Positions 50,043 through 57,245 of a stretch of 64,000 nt of DNA are shown in pieces. The first letter of the stretch is position 1; each line of letters opens with the position of its first letter. The notes beneath the pieces are model-generated. The model did no database searches. It was not told the DNA's origin and saw nothing but the letters and a program-made list of their open reading frames with translations. The translations under genes and the position numbers were made by a program. The DNA is from Verrucomicrobiaceae bacterium. Lineage in GTDB: Bacteria; Verrucomicrobiota; Verrucomicrobiia; Verrucomicrobiales; Verrucomicrobiaceae. The DNA lies in assembly GCA_016713245.1 (NCBI GenBank), contig JADJPM010000001.1, positions 2,418,001-2,482,000 of the forward strand, read 5' to 3'.

Positions 50043-52426
50043 ATGATCGTGAAACCCTCGTCCCTTTTCGTGGCGGCCTCTGCCGCTCTCGCGCTGCTCT
50101 CATCGGCCGTGCCCACCCTCCGCGCTGCCGAGATGAATTTCGGCCAGGTGGCCATGCATGTGGCCTACATGCTACAGAACCACCACTACTCGCACCGCGA
50201 TTTCGATGATGAGATGTCGAAGACCATGCTGGGGAACTTCCTCGACATGCTCGACTTCCGTCACCAATACTTCACTCAGGATGATGTGGACGGCTTCCGT
50301 GAGAAGTATGACACCACGCTCGATGACCACCTCCTGATGCGGAACATCAGCCCCGCCATCGAGATCTACGACGTGTACAAGCAACGCGTGAAGGAACGGG
50401 TCGAGTTCGTCAAAGCCACGCTCAAGAGCAAGAAGTTCACCTTTGACTCCAACCGCACCATCGACCTGAAGCGCGACAAGATGCCTTGGCCGAAGGACAA
50501 AGCCGCCTCCGATAAGATGTGGCTCGACATCATTGAGGAAAACCTCCTCCAGGAACGGATCTCCGATGAGGCCCGCCTCCGTGAAGACAAGAAGAAGGCC
50601 GAGAAAGCTGCCCAAAAGAAGGCCGAGGGTAAGGATACCACCGCTGAAGCCAAAAAAGAGGAACCCAAGAAGCCTGCTGAGCCGAAGAAGGAAGTCGCCG
50701 ATGCCAAGAAGGAAAAGGACGATAAAGACATGACGCCGGAGGAGCGAGTGGCGAAGGATTACGATAAGCTGCTCGAGATCACCAACGAGAACGACAACGA
50801 GGACACCGTGAACTTTTTCCTTTCCTCGCTAGCCACCGCCTACGATCCGCACACCGAGTACATGAGCACCGATGAGCGTGACTCCTTCAATCAGCACATG
50901 ACGCACAAGCTCGTCGGCATCGGTGCTCTTCTCGGCATGAAGGACGAGGCGGCTGAAATCCAGGGTATCGTCGTCGGCGGCCCGGCGGATAAAGAAGGCT
51001 CCCTCCAGCTCAATGACCGCATCATCGCCGTCGCCCAGGGCGATGAGGAGTTCGTGGATGTGAAGTACCTCAAGATTCAGAAGGTCGTGAACATGATCCG
51101 TGGAGAGCTCGGCAGCACTGTCCGCCTCAAGATCAATCCTGCGGACGACCCCACCGGCGTGAAAATCATCCCCATCGTTCGCGCCGAAGTGCCCTGAAAG
51201 AAAAGCTCGCCAATGCGGAGATGCTGCAAACGCCCCCCGAGATGGGACCTCCCCTCAAACTCGGTTGGATCAATCTCTCCAACTTCTACGGTGACATGGA
51301 AGGCGGCACTGTCAGCGCCAGCGCCGATGTGGAGCGCCTCCTGCGTCGCCTCATCAAAGAAAACATCCAGGGCCTCGTCTTTGACCTCCGTGACAATGGC
51401 GGTGGCTCGCTCGACGAAGCCGTGAAGCTCACCGGTCTCTTCGTCCCCTCTGGCCCCGTCGTTCAGGCCAAGGACTGGCGCGGCAGCATCTCCTGGAAGG
51501 ATAGTGAAGCCGAAAAGCCCGTCTATGACGGCCCCATGATCGTCCTCGTGAACAAGGCCAGCGCCTCCGCCTCCGAGATTCTCGCTGCGGCCCTCCAGGA
51601 TTACCGACGCGCTGTGATCGTCGGAGACAGCTCCACCTTTGGCAAAGGCACCGTGCAGACCATCCTCGACGTGGCCCGCTACATGCCCTTCTTCAGCGAG
51701 AAGAGCCGCGCCGGCTCCCTCAAGGTCACCATCCAGAAGTTCTACCGAATCGCCGGCGGCTCCACTCAGCTTAAAGGCGTCGTCCCGGACATTCATTTGC
51801 CTTCCCGCCTTGATGTCCTCGACATCGGTGAAGGCTCCGCCAAGAACCCGCTTCCTTACGACACCATCCCCGCCCGCAAATTTGGCCCTTGGCGTCCTGA
51901 TGCCTTCCCCATCGAGGATCTCCTCGCCAGCGTGAAGAGCCGCATCTCCACCAATTCCGAATTCCAAATCATCGAAGACGACTCGAAGCGCCTCAAAGAG
52001 CGCATCGCTAAAAACAGCGTCACCCTCAATCTCGCCGAGCGTGAAAAAGAGCGTCTCGAAGTCGAGCAGCGCCGTGACAAGATCAATGATGACCGTGCCA
52101 AGCGTGCCAAAGAAGTGGCGGATCGCCTCAAGGACAACGGCTTCAAGGTCTATCGCCTCACCCTCGACAACGTGGATAAGCCTGATCTCGTCCTCGAATC
52201 CACCTTCACTAAGGAAGACAGCACCGGCATGCGCACAGCCCGGAAGGACGATGACGAGGAAGAGAACGTCACGGATGGCTCCAAATTCCCTTATGGCATC
52301 GAACCCGTGAAGCTGGAGACCATTCATATCCTTCGCGACCTCATCCAAGTCGAACGCAAGCCCACCACGGCGGACAAGGGTACGGCTAAACCTGCCGCTC
52401 CTGCCACCAAGCCGCAGGCGCAGTAA
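50043..52426 (+). CDS. prc: Tail-specific (Prc/CtpA-like, S41) protease, apparent frameshift near 51190
   Basis: The first frame (50043-51197) encodes a leader, a helical N-domain (FGQVAMHVAYMLQNHHYS), a Lys/Glu/Ala-rich insert (about 180-240) and a PDZ domain (GALLGMKDEAAEIQGIVVGG), then stops after IPIVRAEV. The second frame (in phase with 51221) continues directly as ALKEKLANAEML. It holds the S41 protease domain with Ser in NKASASASEILAAALQDYRR and Lys in STFGKGTVQ, then a C-terminal DUF3340-like helical domain. One missing base near 51189-51192 restores the full protein. Periplasmic Prc trims envelope proteins. Sequence error or real inactivation cannot be told apart here. Confidence 0.85.
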
Positions 52427-52433
52427 CAAACAT

Positions 52434-52509
52434 GGTTTCATGTTTCAGGTTCCGAGCCGTTGCTTGTGAGCCATGAGACTTGGAACATGAGACTTGGAAC
52501 TTGGAACTT
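52434..52509. repeat. Low-complexity repeat between prc and mogA
   Basis: The left part has GGTTTCATGTTTCAGGTTCC. The right part is a series of GAGACTTGGAAC / ATGAGACTTGGAAC / TTGGAAC words, giving an inverted, hairpin-like layout. A related TTCCAAGGTTCAAGTTTCAGG word lies inside lnt at 62911-62942. Confidence 0.55.
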
Positions 52510-52514
52510 AATCC

Positions 52515-52991
52515 ATGCTCGTCGGCATCATTACCATCTCCGACCGCGCTTCCGAGGGCGTTTACGAAGATCTTGGCGGCCCGGCCTTGCGCAAGGCGTC
52601 CGAAGGTTATGGCTGGACTGTCCATGCAGAAGCCATCGTGCCGGATGATCTGGAACGCATCCAAGATACCATTCGATCCTTCTCCTCACAGGGTTGTGGC
52701 CTTATTTTGACCACTGGCGGCACCGGCATCGCAGAACGCGATGTCACCCCTGAGGCCATTCGCGGCATCATGCGGGTCGAAATCCCTGGCTTCGGTGAGG
52801 TCATGCGCATGAAGTCCCTCGAACTCACGCCCAATGCCATCCTCAGTCGCAGCCTCGCGGCCGTCGTGGATCGTTCATTGGTCATCGCCCTGCCAGGTAA
52901 GCCTCAAGGCGCTGTCGAGTGCCTCTCCTTCGTCCTCGGAGCCATCCCGCATTCGGTCAAACTCGCCCAGCGCGTGCCGACGAGTTGCTGA
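52515..52991 (+). CDS. mogA: Molybdopterin adenylyltransferase MogA/MoaB-like
   Basis: The 158-residue protein matches the MogA/MoaB fold: VGIITISDRASEGVYED at the start, the TTGGTGIAERDVTPEAI substrate-binding core and a closing VIALPGKPQGAVECL. It adenylates molybdopterin before molybdate insertion, in the cytosol. No other molybdenum-cofactor genes are in the window. The 70 or so bases upstream are filled by a repeat, so the promoter is not obvious. Confidence 0.92.
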   Translation: MLVGIITISDRASEGVYEDLGGPALRKASEGYGWTVHAEAIVPDDLERIQDTIRSFSSQGCGLILTTGGTGIAERDVTPEAIRGIMRVEIPGFGEVMRMKSLELTPNAILSRSLAAVVDRSLVIALPGKPQGAVECLSFVLGAIPHSVKLAQRVPTSC

Positions 52992-52999
52992 TCCTTTGT

Positions 53000-53017
53000 G
53001 TTCACGCGTGCGTGAAC
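53000..53017. repeat. Short perfect palindrome between convergent genes
   Basis: GTTCACGC-GT-GCGTGAAC lies between the convergent mogA and Gfo/Idh/MocA genes. It lacks a T-run on either side and so is a poor terminator candidate by itself. It may be a dispersed repeat or a factor-dependent stop. Confidence 0.4.
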
Positions 53018-53031
53018 AAAATGCAGCCGCC

Positions 53032-53094
53032 GTAGGCGCTCTCACCAGAGTGCGGTGCCTGTCGGGGCATCCGCAAACTGGCGATGGCGCCTAC
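53032..53094. repeat. Imperfect palindromic intergenic element
   Basis: The outer arms GTAGGCGC and GCGCCTAC and the inner arms TGCGGTGCC / GGCATCCGCA enclose a short loop, so the 63-base stretch folds as a two-part hairpin. It resembles the other REP-like elements scattered through the window and fills the gap before the convergent oxidoreductase. Confidence 0.5.
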
Positions 53095-53108
53095 ATGAGG
53101 TCGTTCGA

Positions 53109-54464
53109 TCAACCGTCGATGTTCCAGCCGTCGCGATACTCCTTCTTCATGAAGCCGTTCGCTTCGGGCGTATCGGGGCTGGTGCCGGTTTTGCCGTCGT
53201 AGCTGATCTTTTTGCCGGTGCGGTAGGCCACGAGGCCGAGGAGCATCATCTCGATCATGTTGGCGCTGTAGCCGAAATCGCAGGCGGTGGGCTTGCTCGG
53301 GTCTTTGCAGGCATCGAACCACTGCTTCTGGAAGTTGCCTTTGCCCACGTCGGGATACTGGTCCTCCTTCTTGCGTGGCTTGAAGTAGCTCATGTCCGCG
53401 TCGTCGCCGAAGGGGATGATCATGCGGGAGTCGAAATCGGCGATGATGAAGCCCTTGGTGCCTTTGAACATGGCTCCGTGGCCGATCTTCGAGAGGTCGA
53501 TGCTCGGCTTTGGCGAGCGTGGCATCGCGCCACCCTGATACCAGCTCACGGTGATGGGGCCGCGCCAGTCGTTGGCGGGATGCTCAAAGTGCGATTCGCA
53601 CATCACGGGCGTCACGTCGGAGTTGTAAGCATCGCCCTTGGCCTCGGCGGAGGTGGGCAGCTTGGCATCCACGGCGTTCCAAAGGAGGTCCATGGTGTGG
53701 CTGCCCATGTCGCCGATCTGACCGGCACCGAAGTCCCAGAACATGTTCCAGGAGAGGCAGTTCGCACCGGCTCCGCCGGAGAAGTAGGCCGGATTGTAGG
53801 GATGGAAGGGAGCAGGGCCGAGCCACAGGTCGTAGTGGAAGCCAGCGGGCGGGGTGCCTTCTTCCGGGAAGTAGCCGGGTTTCGGAATCTGGCGGTTGCC
53901 CCAGGCGTAGGCTGCCTTCAGCTCGCCGATGGCACCATCGCGGATGAGTTCTTTGACGCGGTTGAAGTTCGGCTGCTCGTGACGCTGCATGCCCACCTGC
54001 GTGGCGAGCTTGCCCTTCTTCGTCTCCCACGTCGCACGCACGGTGCGGGCTTCGTTCACGGTGATGGCGAGCGGCTTTTCCATGTAGCAATGGAGATCGC
54101 GTTTGAGCGCCCAGTTCGCGATGAAGGCATGCGTGTGGTCCGGCGTGCAGCAGACGACGGCATCGAGGTCCTTGTGATCGAGGCACTTGCGCCAGTCGAT
54201 GTAGGTGGTGGCTCCGGGGAAGCGCTTCAAAGCCTCGGGAAAGCGGGCCTCGTTGATGTCACACAAAGCGACGACGTTTTCCTCGGCGATGGAATTGTAA
54301 TGCGCCAGACCGCGGCCCCACACGCCGATGAGGGCGACGTTGAGCTTGTTGCTGGCGGCGTTCTGGCCGAAAAGCGGACGCGTGATCATGGAACCGGCGA
54401 CGAGGCCGGCAGCGCCGACGAAGCGACGGCGTGATAGTGGGGCAGGGGAGGGGTTGGTGCTCAT
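53109..54464 (-). CDS. Gfo/Idh/MocA family oxidoreductase, Tat-exported (second copy)
   Basis: The 451-residue protein begins with a twin-arginine leader (SRRRFVGAAGLVAGSMI). An NAD(P) fold follows (LNVALIGVWGRGLAHYN, VVALCDIN), then CCTPDHTHAF, MEKPLAITVNEARTVR with the catalytic EKP, and GQIGDMGSHTMDLLWN. It belongs to the same broad family as the protein at 1273 but to a different subgroup. Met 54464 is selected because the Tat motif follows within ten residues. The probable role is periplasmic sugar oxidation; the substrate is unknown. It is divergent from the universal stress protein gene. Confidence 0.9.
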   Translation of the reverse strand: MSTNPSPAPLSRRRFVGAAGLVAGSMITRPLFGQNAASNKLNVALIGVWGRGLAHYNSIAEENVVALCDINEARFPEALKRFPGATTYIDWRKCLDHKDLDAVVCCTPDHTHAFIANWALKRDLHCYMEKPLAITVNEARTVRATWETKKGKLATQVGMQRHEQPNFNRVKELIRDGAIGELKAAYAWGNRQIPKPGYFPEEGTPPAGFHYDLWLGPAPFHPYNPAYFSGGAGANCLSWNMFWDFGAGQIGDMGSHTMDLLWNAVDAKLPTSAEAKGDAYNSDVTPVMCESHFEHPANDWRGPITVSWYQGGAMPRSPKPSIDLSKIGHGAMFKGTKGFIIADFDSRMIIPFGDDADMSYFKPRKKEDQYPDVGKGNFQKQWFDACKDPSKPTACDFGYSANMIEMMLLGLVAYRTGKKISYDGKTGTSPDTPEANGFMKKEYRDGWNIDG

Positions 54465-54601
54465 GGCGGGAGAGATTACGCCGTTTCGCGGCGGTTTTGG
54501 CAAGCCTCATCTTGGGCAAGTCCCGCCCAAAACGACGCAATTTGAGCGGCGCAGGCTTCTGAATGCGTTCTAAGCTGGGATCACACCACCCGACGCCAAC
54601 C

Positions 54602-55510
54602 ATGAAAAAGTTCCACCACCTCATCGCCGCCATCGATTTCACCCCCGCCTGCCGTGTGGCCCTCAAAGAGGCCGTCATGCGTGCCTCGCAGGACGGAGCC
54701 ACCATCACCGCCCTGCATGTGATGGACAGTTTTCTCATTCACGAGCTGAAAAAAGCCCTCTCGCTGGAGCCAGCGCAGATCGTGAGCGAGTGGACGGAGC
54801 GCCTGCGGAAATTCATCGCCGAGAGCGAGGTGGGTGCCGAGAACGTGCGCTGCGAGGTGCGCATCGGTCATCCCTTCACGGAGATCGCGGAGTTTTGCCA
54901 AGCCCATGAGGCTGACCTGCTCGTGATGGGTGCGAAAGGCTCCAAAGACGAGCCGCATCGCATCGGTGCCATCGCCGCGAAGTGCATCCGCAAAGCTCCC
55001 GTCGATGTGCTGGTCGTGCGTGAGGATGCGCAGTCGCCGCACAAGAAGATCGTCACCTGCGTGGACTTCTCCGAGAACTCCGCCAAGGCCGTGCAATGCG
55101 CCCTGCACCTCGCCGCGCTCGATGGCGGCAGCGTGGATTGCTTGCATGTGTATCAAAGCGCCATCGCCATGTCGCTGGACTACGGCGGCTTCATGCCGGC
55201 GATGCCCGCCGCCATTGATCCCCAGGCTCTGGCGAATTGGCAGACGCAGTTGGAGGAGTTTTTGGAGCCCTTCACGCGTGCGAAAGGCGAGGTGCAGGTC
55301 ACTCCGCTCGTCATTGAGCGCATGAACATCCGTGAGACTATCTTGGAGCATGTCGAGAACACCGGTGCCACGCTCGTGGTGCTCGGCACGCGTGGAAAGA
55401 CCGGCCTGCGCGAGTTTTTGATCGGCACCACCGCGGAAAAAATCGTGCAACATGCCCCCTGTTCGATTCTGGCGGTGAAGCCGGATGGCTTTGCTGCCGC
55501 GGCGGATTGA
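54602..55510 (+). CDS. Tandem universal stress protein (two UspA domains)
   Basis: The 302-residue protein has two Usp domains. Domain one (about 1-140) has HLIAAIDFTPACRVALKEA and LLVMGAKGSKDEPHRIGAIA; domain two (about 150-295) has KIVTCVDFSENSAKAVQCAL and TLVVLGTRGKTGLREFLIGTTAEKI (in two parts). The GxxG-9-G[S/T] ATP-binding pattern is intact in the second. It lies seven bases upstream of a FixL-like heme-PAS kinase and a NarL-type regulator. Tandem Usps accompany oxygen and redox sensing in other bacteria, for example the DevRS regulon of Mycobacterium. Start chosen at ATG 54602. Confidence 0.92.
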   Translation: MKKFHHLIAAIDFTPACRVALKEAVMRASQDGATITALHVMDSFLIHELKKALSLEPAQIVSEWTERLRKFIAESEVGAENVRCEVRIGHPFTEIAEFCQAHEADLLVMGAKGSKDEPHRIGAIAAKCIRKAPVDVLVVREDAQSPHKKIVTCVDFSENSAKAVQCALHLAALDGGSVDCLHVYQSAIAMSLDYGGFMPAMPAAIDPQALANWQTQLEEFLEPFTRAKGEVQVTPLVIERMNIRETILEHVENTGATLVVLGTRGKTGLREFLIGTTAEKIVQHAPCSILAVKPDGFAAAAD

Positions 55511-55517
55511 TTTCGCC

Positions 55518-56597
55518 ATGAAAAACAAACCCAGCCCATCCGAAGCGCCTAGCATCGCGGATCTTCAGGCCGCGCTGCAGGTCAGCGAGCAACGCGCCGC
55601 CGCCATCGTGGAGACGGCGGTGAATGCCATCATCACCATCGACGAAGAATGCCTCATCGAGACGGCCAACACCGCCACGGAGCGCCTCTTTGGCTACTCG
55701 CTGAGTGAGATGGTGGGGAAAAATATCATGATGCTCATGCCGGAGCCCTTTCGCTCCCGCCACGATGGCTATGTGAAAAACTACATGCGCACCGGCGAGC
55801 GGCGCATCATCGGCATCGGCCGCGAGGCCTTGGCCATGCGCAAGGACGGCAGCGTCTTTCCCATCGACCTCTCTGTCGGTGAGGCCGTGCTGCCCAGCGG
55901 CCGTCGCATCTTCACCGGCATCATCCGTGATCTGACGGATCGCAAAGCGCTGGAGGACAAGCTCCTCCACATCAGCGAGGAGGAGCAGACCCGTATCGGG
56001 CGTGACATTCACGATGATCTCTGCCAGCAGCTCGCCGCCATCGGCTGCCTCGTCAAAGTGGCGCAGAAAAAGCTGGTACAGGCGGGCTGCCCGGAGGCAG
56101 AAAACATGGAGGAGATCGTGCGTCTGGTCAGCCAGGCAAACACGCGTGCTCGTGAGACGGCCCATGGTCTCATGCCCGTCGTGCATGATTCCGGCGGTCT
56201 CATGGACGCACTCAAAGACCTCGCCGCCAGCACCGCGAGAGCCTACGAGGTCACCTGTGACTTCCGCTTCGACAATCCGGTCAATGTTCACGATACCAAA
56301 ACCGCGCTGCAGCTCTTCCGCGTGGCCCAGGAGGCCGTTTCCAATGCTGTGAAGCACAGTCAGGCCACTCGTGTCGAGATTCACCTCGCCCGCCAAAATG
56401 GAAACATTGTGCTCACCGTGCGTGACAACGGCGTCGGCATTCCCGACACGCCGGCGAAAGGCACCGGCATGGGCCTCTTGACCATGAGCCATCGCGCTCA
56501 AATGATGGGCGGCACCGTCAGCTTTAGCTCCAGGCCGCAGGGCGGCACCCAGGTCACATGCAGCGTTCCCGCACTCCCCAAAGCTCCGAACCCGTGA
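55518..56597 (+). CDS. FixL-like heme-PAS sensor histidine kinase (HisKA_3)
   Basis: The 359-residue soluble kinase has a PAS domain at residues 25-140. Its RSRHDGYVKNY stretch places His82 at the heme-ligating position of FixL (His200 of Bradyrhizobium FixL). RRIIGIGR places Arg102 at the distal O2-binding Arg220, with the same 20-residue spacing. A HisKA_3 phosphoacceptor helix follows (GRDIHDDLCQQLAAIG, His165). The HATPase_c domain has EAVSNAVKHSQA, DNGVGIP and GTGMGLLTM. Unlike FixL it has the NarL-type HisKA_3 transmitter, matching the NarL-type regulator downstream. It would phosphorylate that regulator according to oxygen binding. No membrane anchor. Confidence 0.9.
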   Translation: MKNKPSPSEAPSIADLQAALQVSEQRAAAIVETAVNAIITIDEECLIETANTATERLFGYSLSEMVGKNIMMLMPEPFRSRHDGYVKNYMRTGERRIIGIGREALAMRKDGSVFPIDLSVGEAVLPSGRRIFTGIIRDLTDRKALEDKLLHISEEEQTRIGRDIHDDLCQQLAAIGCLVKVAQKKLVQAGCPEAENMEEIVRLVSQANTRARETAHGLMPVVHDSGGLMDALKDLAASTARAYEVTCDFRFDNPVNVHDTKTALQLFRVAQEAVSNAVKHSQATRVEIHLARQNGNIVLTVRDNGVGIPDTPAKGTGMGLLTMSHRAQMMGGTVSFSSRPQGGTQVTCSVPALPKAPNP

Positions 56598-57241
56598 AAC
56601 GCGTCGTCCTCGTGGACGACCACCCGATCATGCGCCACGGCCTCGCCCAGCTCATCCGCATGGAGAGCGGCCTCGACGTGTGCGGTGAGGCTGGCAGCGC
56701 CCGCGAGGGACTGGAGGTCATCGGCAAACTGAAGCCCGATCTCGCTGTCATTGATCTCACGCTGCCGGATAAAAACGGCCTCGAGCTCGTCAAAGACATC
56801 CGCGCCATGCATCCGGCCACCGTTTGCCTCGTCCTCTCCATGCATGACGAGGCCATTTACGGCGAGCGCAGCCTCCGTGCCGGTGCCCGCGGCTATGTGA
56901 TGAAGGAAGAGGCGGCAGACCACCTCGTCACCGCCATTCACAAGGTGCTCACGGGTGGCCTCTACGTCAGTGAGACGCTCAATGCCCGCATGCTGGAGCA
57001 AATGACCGCCCCAACCCGCTCGAAAGCCGCCGGGATAGATTCCCTCACGGATCGCGAGCTCGAAATCCTCGAACTCATCGGCAAAGGCGTGGCCACCAAA
57101 AACATCGCCACGCAGCTCAGCATCAGCGCCCGCACCGTCGAGGCCCACCGCGCCCATGTGAAGGAAAAGCTCGGCATCACCGATGGTGCCGCCCTCGTCC
57201 GCTACGCCGTGCAGTGGATGGAAAGCCGCGCAAAAGTGTGA
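56594..57241 (+). CDS. NarL/FixJ-family response regulator
   Basis: The protein has a receiver domain with Asp8/Asp9 (VLVDDHPIMRHG), phosphoacceptor Asp54 (LAVIDLTLP) and Lys near residue 105 (GYVMKEE). A LuxR-type helix-turn-helix follows (SLTDRELEILELIGKGVATKNIATQLSISARTVEAHRAHV, in two parts). GTG 56594 overlaps the kinase stop as GTGA and gives the normal MKRVVLVDDHP start. An ATG at 56558 would add 12 residues and a 40-base overlap, and is possible. The coupling with the heme-PAS kinase suggests an oxygen-responsive transcription unit. Confidence 0.9.
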   Translation: MKRVVLVDDHPIMRHGLAQLIRMESGLDVCGEAGSAREGLEVIGKLKPDLAVIDLTLPDKNGLELVKDIRAMHPATVCLVLSMHDEAIYGERSLRAGARGYVMKEEAADHLVTAIHKVLTGGLYVSETLNARMLEQMTAPTRSKAAGIDSLTDRELEILELIGKGVATKNIATQLSISARTVEAHRAHVKEKLGITDGAALVRYAVQWMESRAKV

Positions 57242-57245
57242 GCGA

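Noticed and set aside
53000..53017. Perfect palindrome as an intrinsic terminator for mogA
   Set aside because: The stem is good, but it is followed by four A, not T, on the plus strand, and there is no T-run on the minus strand either.
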